This document shows, piece after piece, positions 35,850-45,020 of a stretch of 64,000 nucleotides of DNA. The translations under genes and the position numbers were made by a program. Position 1 is the stretch's first letter. Every line of letters starts with the position of its first letter. The notes under the pieces are model-generated. The model did not search any database and was not told the origin of the DNA. It saw only the letters and a program-made list of their open reading frames with translations. This stretch comes from an uncultured Sphingomonas sp. (GTDB lineage Bacteria; Pseudomonadota; Alphaproteobacteria; Sphingomonadales; Sphingomonadaceae): positions 1-64,000 of the forward strand of contig NZ_CAJYTI010000006.1 in NCBI RefSeq assembly GCF_913777625.1. The letters run 5' to 3'.

Positions 35850-38126
35850 TCAGCCGATTTCGGTCCGCAGCTCGGCGATCAGGCCGGGGATGGCGGTGAG
35901 ATTTGCCGCCTCCTCGTCGAGGATCGCGTGAAACGCCCGGCGCTTGAGCGCGGCAATGTGGTCCGCATCCGGCCGCGTATCGGCATCGAGGGTCGACAAG
36001 ACGATATCGATCAGCCGATCGGCGCCATTGAGGCGGCCCCACAGATAGTCGTTCTCGCGATAGGCGCGGCTGAAGAACGCGCCGAAATTGTTGAACTGGT
36101 TGCCCTTCAGCATCGCCGCCACCCCGCCGGTGCGGATGGCCTTGGCATCCTCGGGCGAGATGCGATCGACCCGGATCGGATCAAACTCGTCCATGCCCTC
36201 GCCCTGGAGCAGCGGCAGCGTCGCGATGTCGAAGAAGGGGAAGCCAAGGTACGCGAGCAGCATCGGCCGCCGCAGTTCCTTCGAGAGCGCGCTGAACCCG
36301 GCCGAGAGCACCTCGTCGGTCTGGCGGTCGAGCGCGCGCAGCTGCATCCGCTCGGCCAGGGCATCGAGCAAGACGCCGGCGTCCTGGCCCGTGCCCTCGC
36401 GAAGATCGGCAAAGGTGTCGGAGCGCTTGAGCTCGAGATAGGCGGCAAGCGCCCCGTAGATCGCGTCGCGCATCGGCCGCATCGCGCCGCGCGGGGCGGT
36501 CTGCTCGAGCTCGGCCAGCCGCCGGGCGAGCAGGCGGAGGCGCCGGATGCGGAAGCCGAGATCGTGCCCGCGCAGGAAATCCAGCGCCTCGGGCGAGGCG
36601 CCGCCGGGCAGGTTCGCGCCGAACCGGTCGGCTCCACGCACCCGCACCGTCTCGCGGAGCTGGCGCGCCAGGCTGCGCAGCCGTTGCCCGTCCTGCTGGC
36701 CGCCCAGCGCCTGGAGCAGGTTCGCGGTGCGATCGATCGCGCCGTCGACCTTGAGCAGCGCGTAGGCCGTATGGCCGTACCCCGCCTTGGCCGCCGCAGC
36801 GACCTGGGCACGCTTGCGCCACGCGGCGAGCCGCTTGGGCGTCGGGTAGTCGAGCCACAGCGTATAGCCGAACAGCGATTCGACCTGCGCCTCCACCTCC
36901 GCGCGGATCTCGGCGACGATCGCCAGCATCCGCTCGATCCGGTCCGAGCGCGCGGCGATGGTTTCCAGATTGTCGCGGATCGGCTGCTTGCGCGGCAGTT
37001 CGGACAGCGCGCCGATGATCGTCGAGAAGAAGCCCGGCCGCTCCTGGCGGGGGCCGTAGAAATCGAACCGCATGTCCGGCGTGGGGTCGAGGAACACGAA
37101 GCGGCGGTCGACCTGGCGGCGGGCAGGGCGTTCGCGCAGCGCTGCCATGGCCGGCGCAAAGGGCGCGTTGGCGAGCACCGAGCCGTCGATCAGCACCGCT
37201 TTCTCCGCGCGGCTCTCCGCCCATTGTTCGGGCAGCGCGCGCTGAAGAAAGGCGTCGCGACCCGGCCAGGCCTGGCCGCGGTCGGCGAGTACCTTGTCGA
37301 CCTCTTCGACCATCAGCGGCGGGAAGGCACCGGGGAAGCTGGAGGTCGCGCGCGCGGCGAAGGCGAGCGCGGCGGCATCGGCGATCCCGCGCCTGCGCCC
37401 ATGATCGGTGAAGCCGAACACCAGGCGATGCTCGGTCTCGACAACTTCGGCCGGTGTGTTGAGCCGCAGCGTTTCGGCATGGCCGCGGAAATCGGTGGCG
37501 GTGACGAACAGGTCGAGTGGCTGGCCGTCGGGCAGCAAGCGGCGCTCGGCCGGCCCCCTGGCCATCGCGGCGAAGGCGTCGAGCAGCGTGTTCAGCAGCT
37601 GCGCGCCGCCAAAGGGCGGTTCGAACCAGCGCGAGCGCACGAACCGCTCCAGCTTCTCGCGCACCTCGGCGCGGGCGCCGGTCTCCACCGTCTCCTCGAT
37701 CGTGTGCGAGCGATTGGAAAGCATCCAGGCGATTGGCTTGGCCCAGACCTTGGCGAAGCGGTGCGACGGACCCTGGCTGGGGGCGAGCAGTGCATCGACA
37801 TCGGCATGGTCGAGCCACATCGCGGTCAGCGGATCGAGCGACTGGCCGGTGGTGATCGCCTGCGCCAGGAACACCGCGTTGATCCCGCCCGCGCTGGCAC
37901 CGGACAGAATGTCGACCATCACCCGCAAATTGAGGCCGCTGCGTTCGCGGATCTCCTCGATCAGCTCGCGATAGACGCTGGTGAGCGGCGTCCCCTCGCG
38001 TTCGGCGCAGCTGGCGCGGGCGAGGTGCCACACCTCTTTGGTGATGCCGTGCATGTACACCGCAAGACTGATCCCGCCATAGCAGACCAGCGCGAGCCGC
38101 AGTTCCTTTTCCTGGCTCTCGTGCAT
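35850..38126 (-). CDS. Large patatin-like protein
   Basis: A 758-aa protein. RLALVCYGGISLAVYMHGITKEV starts the patatin fold. The nucleophile motif is LSGASAGGINAVFLA (G-x-S-x-G, Ser in GASAG near residue 75) and the catalytic Asp is in VLIDGSVLANAPF (D-G-S near 355), so it should be an active acyl hydrolase. The last 380 residues are a helical region that I cannot assign, of the DUF3376 type. No signal peptide is evident. Overlaps the EEP gene by one base (TGATG). Phospholipase activity is inferred. Confidence 0.9.
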   Translation of the reverse strand: MHESQEKELRLALVCYGGISLAVYMHGITKEVWHLARASCAEREGTPLTSVYRELIEEIRERSGLNLRVMVDILSGASAGGINAVFLAQAITTGQSLDPLTAMWLDHADVDALLAPSQGPSHRFAKVWAKPIAWMLSNRSHTIEETVETGARAEVREKLERFVRSRWFEPPFGGAQLLNTLLDAFAAMARGPAERRLLPDGQPLDLFVTATDFRGHAETLRLNTPAEVVETEHRLVFGFTDHGRRRGIADAAALAFAARATSSFPGAFPPLMVEEVDKVLADRGQAWPGRDAFLQRALPEQWAESRAEKAVLIDGSVLANAPFAPAMAALRERPARRQVDRRFVFLDPTPDMRFDFYGPRQERPGFFSTIIGALSELPRKQPIRDNLETIAARSDRIERMLAIVAEIRAEVEAQVESLFGYTLWLDYPTPKRLAAWRKRAQVAAAAKAGYGHTAYALLKVDGAIDRTANLLQALGGQQDGQRLRSLARQLRETVRVRGADRFGANLPGGASPEALDFLRGHDLGFRIRRLRLLARRLAELEQTAPRGAMRPMRDAIYGALAAYLELKRSDTFADLREGTGQDAGVLLDALAERMQLRALDRQTDEVLSAGFSALSKELRRPMLLAYLGFPFFDIATLPLLQGEGMDEFDPIRVDRISPEDAKAIRTGGVAAMLKGNQFNNFGAFFSRAYRENDYLWGRLNGADRLIDIVLSTLDADTRPDADHIAALKRRAFHAILDEEAANLTAIPGLIAELRTEIG

Positions 38127-38818
38127 CAGCGGTGCCGCACCTCCGCCCAAACGGGCAGGTGATCGGACGCCGTGCGCGCGGCGAGGCTGTGATGCGTGCC
38201 CGACTCGCCGATGGCGAGGTCCGAAGAGACCATGATGCGGTCGAGTCGCGCCATCGGGCGTTTGGCGTGGAAGCTCTTGCCGGTGGGCGCGAAGGCGAAA
38301 TGCTGGGCGAAATCGCGCAGGCAGCCGCGCTCGGCACTCCATTCGTTGAGGTCGCCCATCATCACCGTCGGCATCGGCGGCAGCGTGGCGAGATGGGCGA
38401 GGATCGCGTGCGCCTGGCGACGGCGCCACAGCCCCGATAGATCCAGGTGCATGCCGACGACTCGCAGATGGCTGCCGTCCACGCGAAGGTCCGCCATCAC
38501 CGCCCCGCGCGGTTCGAGCGTCGGCAGATGGAGCGCCGCGCAGCCGAGGATCTCGGCCTCCTTGCGGACCAGCAGGGCGTTGCCGTGCCAGCCCATCGAC
38601 CGCGCGCGCATGCCGAAATGCACCGGCTTCCACGGGCTGTGTTCGGCGAGCAGGCTCTGGGTGAGGACTGCTTCACGCGCGCCGAAACGGCGATCGGCCT
38701 CCTGCAAGGCGATCACGTCCGCACCGACCTCGAGCAGTACCTCGAGCGTCCTCTCCGGTCGGCGTCGTCGGTCGGTGCCGATCGACTTCCGCATGTTATA
38801 GCTGGCGACCTTGATCAT
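38126..38818 (-). CDS. Endonuclease/exonuclease/phosphatase (EEP) family protein
   Basis: A 230-aa EEP fold protein. VASYNMRKSIGTDRRR, VIALQEADRRFG (metal-binding Glu), MGDLNEWSAERG and ASDHLPVWAEV (C-terminal S-D-H) are the family motifs. The family includes nucleases, phospholipases and phosphatases. The one-base overlap with the patatin gene suggests a lipid-related pair, but this is only context. A hairpin overlaps its ribosome site (38819-38839). Confidence 0.9.
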   Translation of the reverse strand: MIKVASYNMRKSIGTDRRRRPERTLEVLLEVGADVIALQEADRRFGAREAVLTQSLLAEHSPWKPVHFGMRARSMGWHGNALLVRKEAEILGCAALHLPTLEPRGAVMADLRVDGSHLRVVGMHLDLSGLWRRRQAHAILAHLATLPPMPTVMMGDLNEWSAERGCLRDFAQHFAFAPTGKSFHAKRPMARLDRIMVSSDLAIGESGTHHSLAARTASDHLPVWAEVRHR

Positions 38819-38859
38819 CCGCGCCCCTTATCGGCGCGGGGAGTATGGCTGCACAAGTC

Positions 38860-39063
38860 TCAATAACCCGTTTCGCCTCGTTCGCGCTGGCCGATGGCCG
38901 CTTCCGCTGCCGCGAGCAGGCTGCGGCCGGTGGCCTCGGCGGCCTCCGCCGTCATGGCGACCGCCACGCCATTGGGGCCGTCGAGCAGTACCAGGCCGAG
39001 CTCGGCGGTCGCGATGCCGCCCTCTTCCTCCGGCGTGAGTGCCGAGTCCTTGGGCATGTCCAT
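38860..39063 (-). CDS. Small conserved protein of unknown function
   Basis: A 67-aa acidic, soluble protein: MDMPKDSALTPEEEGGIATA, ELGLVLLDGPNGVAVAMTAE, then an Ala-rich helix. AGGAAA about 7 bases before the ATG supports the start. It lies 65 bases beyond purN on the same strand. I do not recognise a named family, but the composition suggests a real protein. Confidence 0.65.
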   Translation of the reverse strand: MDMPKDSALTPEEEGGIATAELGLVLLDGPNGVAVAMTAEAAEATGRSLLAAAEAAIGQRERGETGY

Positions 39064-39128
39064 CGCTTTTCCTGTCGCCACTATGAACCGGGGATAACGC
39101 GGCGGCGCCGGCAAATATCCGCCGGTTT

Positions 39129-39695
39129 TCAGCCGCGGAGCCAGCGCGCGAGCGTTTCCCGGTACAGTTTGTGTTCTTCCGCGAGCACGCGTGCCGCGAG
39201 TGTGTCCGCAGTGTCCCCCGGGAGGATCGGCACGCGGGCCTGGCCCAGCACCTCGCCACCGTCCAGCTCCTCGGTGACGATGTGCACGGAGGCACCGGCT
39301 TCCGCATCCCCCGCCTCGATCGCGCGGGCGTGCGTGTCGAGGCCCTTGTACTTCGGCAGCAGCGACGGGTGAATGTTGACGATCCGCCCGCGCCAACGTG
39401 CGACGAAATCGTCGGACAGCAGCCGCATATAGCCGGCGAGCGCGATCGCTTCCACGCCCGACTCGCGCAGCGCCGCGTCGATCTTCGCCTCATAGTTGGC
39501 CTTGGGCATGCCCTTGGGGCTCTGCGCGAAGGTCGCCACGCCACGCTCGGCAGCCCAGGCGAGCCCGGCGGCCTCCGGCTTGTCGCTGGCGACGAGCGCG
39601 ACGGTGTAAGGGCAGTCCGGCGCCGCGGCCGCCTCGACCAGCGAGGCCATGTTGGAGCCGCGACCTGAGATCAGGATGCCGAGTCGCTTCTTCAA
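39129..39695 (-). CDS. purN: Phosphoribosylglycinamide formyltransferase
   Basis: PurN (188 aa) formylates GAR with 10-formyl-THF in purine synthesis. KRLGILISGRGSNMASLVEA opens the GART fold, with the catalytic NIHPSLLPKYKG (Asn, His) at about 103-114 and Asp in ELDGGEVLGQA. The start codon is TTG (39693-39695), which gives MKKRLGILISG. The Shine-Dalgarno GGAG 6 bases upstream lies in the repeat element at 39699-39802. It follows purM on the same strand. Confidence 0.96.
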   Translation of the reverse strand: MKKRLGILISGRGSNMASLVEAAAAPDCPYTVALVASDKPEAAGLAWAAERGVATFAQSPKGMPKANYEAKIDAALRESGVEAIALAGYMRLLSDDFVARWRGRIVNIHPSLLPKYKGLDTHARAIEAGDAEAGASVHIVTEELDGGEVLGQARVPILPGDTADTLAARVLAEEHKLYRETLARWLRG

Positions 39696-39698
39696 ATT

Positions 39699-39802
39699 CC
39701 CCTCCCGCCTGCGGGAGGGTTTAGGGGAGGGGCTGACGTGGAGAGGGGAAGCTGGCGGTACCGCTCAGCCCCTCCTCCGACCCCTCCCGCAAGCGGGAGG
39801 GG
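39699..39802. repeat. BIME-like inverted-duplication repeat between purM and purN
   Basis: Left unit CCCCTCCCGC-ct-GCGGGAGGG followed by TTTAGGGGAGGGGCTGAC; right unit is the same inverted (GCTCAGCCCCTCCTCCGACC, then CCCTCCCGC-aa-GCGGGAGGGG). Each is a perfect hairpin. The outer left edge is three bases from the TTG start of purN and carries its Shine-Dalgarno. Confidence 0.88.
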
Positions 39803-39827
39803 AGCGCATCCTGAGAGCGCTCGGCAA

Positions 39828-40934
39828 TCACCCATGATGCGTGGCGCTCCAGGGGGCGCGGGCACTCCAGGTCTCGTCGCTGCCCACCACGGTGCAGCCG
39901 CGCTCGCCGGCCTCGATGGTGCCAATGGGGAACACCGTCTCGCCCGCGGCGGCCAGCGCGGCCGTCACGGCCTCGGCCTGATCGGCGGGGACGACCGCGA
40001 CCATGCCGATGCCGCAGTTGAAGGTGCGGGCCATCTCTTCGGGCTCGATATTGCCCTGCGCCTGGAGGAACGCCATCAGCCGCGGCAGCGGCCAGGCATC
40101 GGCATCGATCCGGGCATGGGTGCCCTCGGGCAGGACGCGCGGCACGTTCTCGAGCAGGCCGCCGCCGGTGATGTGGGCGAGGCCGTGGATGGTGCCCTTG
40201 CGGAGTTCCGGCAGAAGGCTGGCGACATAGATCCGAGTCGGCGCCATCAGCGCGTCGATCAGCAGCCGCTCCTGGTCGAACAGCGCCGGGCGGTCGAGCT
40301 TCCAGCCCTTGTCCGCCGCGAGTCGCCGCACCAGCGAGAAGCCGTTCGAGTGCACGCCGTTGGAGGCGAGGCCGAGCAGCACATCGCCGGGTGCGATCTT
40401 CTTGCCGTCGAGCAGCCGGTCGCGCTCGACCGCGCCGACGCAGAAGCCGGCGAGGTCGTAATCGCCATCGGCGTACATGCCCGGCATCTCGGCGGTCTCG
40501 CCGCCGATCAGGGCGCAGCCCGCCTGGCGGCAGCCCTCCGCGATCGAGGCGATGACCCGCTCGGCGACCGCGTTGTCGAGCTTGCCGCTCGCATAATAGT
40601 CGAGGAAAAACAGCGGCTCGGCGCCCTGCACGATGAGGTCGTTGGCGCACATCGCGACGAGGTCGATGCCGACGCCGTCATGATGGTTGTGTTCGATGGC
40701 CAGCTTCAGCTTGGTGCCGACGCCGTCGTTCGCCGCGACCAGCAGCGGATCGGTGAAGCCCGCGGCCTTCAGGTCGAAGATGCCGCCGAAGCCGCCCAGA
40801 TCGGCGTCTGCGCCCGGGCGCCGGGTGGAACGGGCAAGCGGGCCGATCGCGCGCACCAGCGCATTGCCCGCCGCAATCGAAACGCCCGCCTGGGCATAGG
40901 TGTAAGGGCCATGGCCCGCCTTGGTCTCGCTCAT
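39828..40934 (-). CDS. purM: Phosphoribosylformylglycinamidine cyclo-ligase
   Basis: PurM (368 aa) closes the imidazole ring to make AIR, using [47 protein letters not shown], and [21 protein letters not shown] are family signatures. The upstream frame to 41324 is a shadow of the divergent DUF2066-like gene. A repeat element separates it from purN. Confidence 0.98.
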   Translation of the reverse strand: MSETKAGHGPYTYAQAGVSIAAGNALVRAIGPLARSTRRPGADADLGGFGGIFDLKAAGFTDPLLVAANDGVGTKLKLAIEHNHHDGVGIDLVAMCANDLIVQGAEPLFFLDYYASGKLDNAVAERVIASIAEGCRQAGCALIGGETAEMPGMYADGDYDLAGFCVGAVERDRLLDGKKIAPGDVLLGLASNGVHSNGFSLVRRLAADKGWKLDRPALFDQERLLIDALMAPTRIYVASLLPELRKGTIHGLAHITGGGLLENVPRVLPEGTHARIDADAWPLPRLMAFLQAQGNIEPEEMARTFNCGIGMVAVVPADQAEAVTAALAAAGETVFPIGTIEAGERGCTVVGSDETWSARAPWSATHHG

Positions 40935-40998
40935 GGCAGAGCGCCCTAGCCATAACGCGCTTGGATTTCCACGCCCGGTTCGCCAAAAGGGCGGCCGC

Positions 40999-42240
40999 AT
41001 GCAGTTCCGCCGTCCCAAAACCGTAATTGGCGCCGTTGCCGCGCTCGCGCTCGCCGGTGCTGGCATCATGGCGGCGCGCGGGCAAGGCGGGGCGCCTGCC
41101 GCGCCGTCCGGCACGATCGGCAGCTTCGAAGTGAGCGGCGTCAAGGTCGACGTGTCGGGCAAGACCGCCGACATCGCGCGCCAGGGCGGCTGGCGGATCG
41201 CACAGCGCAAGGGGTGGGCGATGCTGTCGCAGCAGCTCACCGGCAAGCCCGGCTCGCTTTCCGACTCGGCGCTCGACTCCATCGTCACCGGTATCGTCGT
41301 CGAGCGCGAGCAGATCGGGCCCAATCGCTATATCGCCAGCCTCGGCGTCCAGTTCGATCGCGCCAAGGCAGGATCTATCCTGGGCGTGTCGATCGCCGTT
41401 ACCCATTCGCCGCCGATGCTCCTGGTGCCGCTGCAATATTCGGGCGGCGTCGGCCAGGTGTTCGAGCGCGACACCGCCTGGGCGCGCGCCTGGAACCGGC
41501 TGCGCGCCGCCGGCAGCACGATCGATTATGTCCGCCTGCGCGGCACCGGCGCCGACAAGCTTCTCCTCAATACCGGGCAGACGCTGCGGCACGGCCGCAA
41601 CTGGTGGCGGACCATCCTCGACCAATATGGCGCGGTCGATACGCTGGTGGCGGAAGTGCAGCTGCGCCGCGACTATCCGGGCGGCCCGATCGTCGGCATT
41701 TTCTCGGCGACGCACGGGCCGGACAAGGCGCCGATCACCAGCTTTGCGCTGCGAATCGACAATGGCGACGCGATCGACGCGCTGTTCGACACCGCCGTCG
41801 CGCGGATCGACAAGGCGTACCAGGCGGCGCTGACCGAAGGCCGGCTGCATACCGATTCCGTCCTGGCCGCGCGGCCGCCGGTCGCCCAGCCGGCCGCGCC
41901 GGCCAGCGAAGCGACGCCATTGCCGACGCCGCTCCCGAGCGTCGAGGCCAGCGGCACGGCCGCGACCGCGGCGATTTCCGTCCAGGTCGACACGCCCAAC
42001 GCCGCCGCCGTCACCGCAGGCGAAAGCGCCGTTCGCGGCGTGCCCGGCGTGCGCAGCGCCACCACCACCAGCCTGGCACTGGGCGGCATCTCCGTCATGC
42101 GCGTGTCGTTCGAAGGATCGCAGGCGGCCTTGCGTGCTGCGCTCGAGTCGCGCGGGTGGAGCGTGCAGGAAGGGCCGGGCGTGCTCCGTATCCGACGTGG
42201 CGCCGCACCGCAGGCATCGCCGTCGCCCAAAGCCCAATGA
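40999..42240 (+). CDS. DUF2066-like exported protein
   Basis: A 413-aa protein. It has an N-terminal signal/anchor ([20 protein letters not shown]), then [20 protein letters not shown] and [18 protein letters not shown], a pattern like DUF2066 proteins, which commonly precede hda and face purM in proteobacteria. A Pro/Ala-rich linker (residues 295-335) leads to an HMA-like C-terminal fold ([20 protein letters not shown] to the end). Joined to hdaA by ATGA. Envelope function unknown; the DUF assignment rests on context and weak similarity. Confidence 0.72.
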   Translation: MQFRRPKTVIGAVAALALAGAGIMAARGQGGAPAAPSGTIGSFEVSGVKVDVSGKTADIARQGGWRIAQRKGWAMLSQQLTGKPGSLSDSALDSIVTGIVVEREQIGPNRYIASLGVQFDRAKAGSILGVSIAVTHSPPMLLVPLQYSGGVGQVFERDTAWARAWNRLRAAGSTIDYVRLRGTGADKLLLNTGQTLRHGRNWWRTILDQYGAVDTLVAEVQLRRDYPGGPIVGIFSATHGPDKAPITSFALRIDNGDAIDALFDTAVARIDKAYQAALTEGRLHTDSVLAARPPVAQPAAPASEATPLPTPLPSVEASGTAATAAISVQVDTPNAAAVTAGESAVRGVPGVRSATTTSLALGGISVMRVSFEGSQAALRAALESRGWSVQEGPGVLRIRRGAAPQASPSPKAQ

Positions 42241-42851
42241 GCCAGCTGCGCCTGCCGCTGGGCCTGCCCGAGGCGAGCGAGACGGACTTTCTGGTCAGCG
42301 ACTCCAACGCCCGCGCCGTCCACCAGCTCGAACATTGGGCCACCTGGCCGGTGATGGCCGCGCTGCTGATCGGCCCGCGCAAGTCCGGCCGCAGCCTGCT
42401 CGCCCGCGTGTTCGCGGCGAAGACGGGTGCCGCGATCCTCGACGATGCCGAGCGCGCCGACGAGGCGGACATCTTCCACGCCTGGAACCGCGCCCAGGGC
42501 GAGCGCCGCCCGCTGCTGATCGTTGCCGACGCCGCGCCCCCGGTCTGGGAGGTGACGCTGCCGGACTTGCGATCGCGCCTCGCCGCCTCGCCGCTCCTGG
42601 AAATCGGTCCGCCCGACGATGCGCTGATCCCGCTGCTGCTGGAGCGCGCCTTCACCCGGCACCTGCTCCACGCGACGCCGGCCGTCATCGCCTGGGTCGC
42701 CAAGCGGATCGAACGCAGCCACGTCGCCATCCTGCGCGTTGCCGATGTGCTGGAGATGGAGACCGACGGCCGTTTGTCGATCCCGGTGGTGAAGTCTACA
42801 CTTCAGGCTGCAAGCCTTTTGACGCATTCCGACGATAGCGAGAGCGAATGA
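42237..42851 (+). CDS. hdaA: HdaA, DnaA-inactivating AAA+ protein
   Basis: A 204-aa DnaA-like protein that with the sliding clamp promotes hydrolysis of DnaA-bound ATP after initiation. The N-terminal clamp-binding peptide is QLRLPL at residues 3-8. The P-loop is degenerate, GPRKSGRSLLARVF, with Arg in place of Lys as in E. coli Hda (GAGRSHL). It lacks the DnaA DNA-binding domain. Overlaps the DUF2066-like gene and ppk by ATGA, so DnaA control and polyphosphate synthesis are one transcript. Confidence 0.93.
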   Translation: MSQLRLPLGLPEASETDFLVSDSNARAVHQLEHWATWPVMAALLIGPRKSGRSLLARVFAAKTGAAILDDAERADEADIFHAWNRAQGERRPLLIVADAAPPVWEVTLPDLRSRLAASPLLEIGPPDDALIPLLLERAFTRHLLHATPAVIAWVAKRIERSHVAILRVADVLEMETDGRLSIPVVKSTLQAASLLTHSDDSESE

Positions 42852-45016
42852 CCGAATCCGCCGCCCCTGCGACCATCGCCCCCGCCGATCCCACCGAAGC
42901 CCGCTATTTCAACCGCGAGCTCTCCTGGCTGGCGTTCAACCGCCGCGTGATGGAGGAGGCGTGCAACCCCGCGCACCCGCTGCTGGAGCGGCTGCGCTTC
43001 CTCTCCATTTCGGGCAGCAATTTCGACGAATTCTTCATGGTGCGCGTGGCGGGCCTGATGGGTCAGCAGCTCCAGAACATCGACACGCGCTCCGCCGACG
43101 GGCTCACCCCGGCCCAGCAGCTGGAAGCGATCTCGGCCGAAGCCGCCACGCTCGCCGACGAGCAGCAGGCGGTGTGGGTAGACATCCGCGCCGAACTGGC
43201 GCTCGCCAATATCTTCGTGCTCGAAGCCGATGCGATCGAGGGCGAGACCGAGCAATGGCTCGCCAATCATTTCCGCGAGCAGATCTTCCCGATCCTGACG
43301 CCGCAGGCACTCGATCCCGCGCACCCGTTCCCGTTCATCCCCAACCAGGGATCGAGCGTGATCTTCAACCTGCTCCGCAAATCGGACCGCGAGCCGATCC
43401 AGGAACTGGTGATGCTGCCGACGACGCTCAAGCGCTTCGTCCGCCTGCCTGGCAGCCCGGCGCGCTATGTCGCGATCGAGACGCTGATCAAGCATTTCTG
43501 GGAGTTGCTCTTCCACGGCTACGAGATGCTGGGCGCGGCGACCTTCCGGGTGCTGCGCGACAGCGATATCGAGATCGAGGAAGAAGCCGAGGATCTCGTT
43601 CTCACCTTCCGCTCGGCGATCAAGCGGCGCCGCCGCGGCCGGGTGATCCGCCTCGAGATGGAGGAGGGCATCGCGCCGGATCTCGAAGCGGTGCTCAAGG
43701 AAGAGCTGGGCGGCAGCGACGCGCTGCTCACCGAGACCGGCGGGTTTCTGGGTGTCGGCGACCTGTCGATGCTGGTCGACGAGGACCGGCCGGACCTCAA
43801 GTTCACGCCCTTCTCGGCGCGGTTCCCGGAGCGGATCCGCGAATATGGCGGCGATTGCTTCGCGGCGATCCGCGCCAAGGACATCATCGTCCACCACCCG
43901 TACGAGACGTTCGACGTCGTGCTCAGCTTCCTCCAGCAGGCGGCCGCCGACCCCGACGTGGTGGCGATCAAGCAGACGCTCTACCGCGCCGGCAAGCAGC
44001 CTGCGGTGATCAACGCGCTGATCGCGGCCGCCGAGGCGGGCAAGTCGGTGACCGCAGTGGTCGAGCTCAAGGCCCGGTTCGACGAGGAGCAGAACCTCTA
44101 CTGGGCGACCGCGCTCGAGCGCGCGGGCGTGCAGGTCGTCTATGGCTTCATCGACTGGAAGACCCACGCCAAGGTGTCGATGGTCGTGCGTCGTGAGGGC
44201 GATCGCTACCGCACCTACTGCCATTTCGGCACCGGCAACTACCACCCGATCACCGCGCGGATTTACACCGATCTCAGCTTCTTCACTGCCGACCCGCGGA
44301 TGGGCCGCGATGCCGCGCAGATCTTCAACTACGTCACCGGCTATGTCGAGCCGCAGCATCTGGAGTTGCTCGGCATTTCCCCGCGCGACCTGCGGAAGCG
44401 TCTGACGGCGCTGATCGACGAGGAGATCGAGCATGTCCGCGCCGGCCGTCCGGGAACGATCTGGGCGAAGATGAACTCGCTGGTCGATCCCGCGACCATC
44501 GAGAAGCTCTATCAGGCAAGCACTGCCGGCGTGCAGATCGAGCTGATCGTGCGCGGCATCTGCTGCCTGCGCCCGGGCGTAGCAGGCATGAGCGAGAACA
44601 TCCGGGTGAAGTCGATCGTCGGCCGCTTCCTCGAACACAGCCGGATCTGGGCGTTCGGCAACGGCAAGGCGCTGCCCAACGACGGCGCGAAGGTCTATAT
44701 CTCCTCGGCCGACTGGATGCAGCGCAACTTCGACCGCCGCGTCGAGTTCATGCTGCCGCTACTCAACAAGACCGTGCACGATCAGGTGCTCGACCAGGTA
44801 ATGGTCGCCAACCTACTCGACAACGAACAAAGCTGGCTGCTCGCATCCGACGGCCATTATGACCGGATCGTTCCGGGTGACGACGGGGAATTCAACCTGC
44901 ACCGCTATTTCATGACCAATCCCTCGCTCTCCGGCCGCGGCGCGGCGGTAGAGGCGCGCAAGCCGGTGCCGAAACTGTCGCCGCGCAAGCGGCGCCTTGC
45001 CGCCAAGGGTGCCTGA
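42848..45016 (+). CDS. ppk1: Polyphosphate kinase 1
   Basis: PPK1 (722 aa) polymerises phosphate from ATP. ISGSNFDEFFMVRVAGL, IKQTLYRAG, ARFDEEQNLYWATALERAGV, DWKTHAKVSMVVRR (autophosphorylated His) and YCHFGTGNYHPITARIYTDL are the PPK1 motifs, and PSDWM-like SSADWMQRNFDRRVE is near the end. Full length. Four bases separate it from ppx. It is 22 kb from the PHO-box phosphate transporter. Confidence 0.98.
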   Translation: MTESAAPATIAPADPTEARYFNRELSWLAFNRRVMEEACNPAHPLLERLRFLSISGSNFDEFFMVRVAGLMGQQLQNIDTRSADGLTPAQQLEAISAEAATLADEQQAVWVDIRAELALANIFVLEADAIEGETEQWLANHFREQIFPILTPQALDPAHPFPFIPNQGSSVIFNLLRKSDREPIQELVMLPTTLKRFVRLPGSPARYVAIETLIKHFWELLFHGYEMLGAATFRVLRDSDIEIEEEAEDLVLTFRSAIKRRRRGRVIRLEMEEGIAPDLEAVLKEELGGSDALLTETGGFLGVGDLSMLVDEDRPDLKFTPFSARFPERIREYGGDCFAAIRAKDIIVHHPYETFDVVLSFLQQAAADPDVVAIKQTLYRAGKQPAVINALIAAAEAGKSVTAVVELKARFDEEQNLYWATALERAGVQVVYGFIDWKTHAKVSMVVRREGDRYRTYCHFGTGNYHPITARIYTDLSFFTADPRMGRDAAQIFNYVTGYVEPQHLELLGISPRDLRKRLTALIDEEIEHVRAGRPGTIWAKMNSLVDPATIEKLYQASTAGVQIELIVRGICCLRPGVAGMSENIRVKSIVGRFLEHSRIWAFGNGKALPNDGAKVYISSADWMQRNFDRRVEFMLPLLNKTVHDQVLDQVMVANLLDNEQSWLLASDGHYDRIVPGDDGEFNLHRYFMTNPSLSGRGAAVEARKPVPKLSPRKRRLAAKGA

Positions 45017-45020
45017 CCGG

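Noticed and set aside
35470..36042. N-terminal extension of PyrF to 415 codons
   Set aside because: The family start is MSSRIYVALDTPE at 35469; the extension overlaps the lapA-like gene.
35928..38162. 744-codon open frame antisense to the patatin gene
   Set aside because: Shadow of a clearly real gene; composition is Arg/Gly/Glu-rich without domain similarity.
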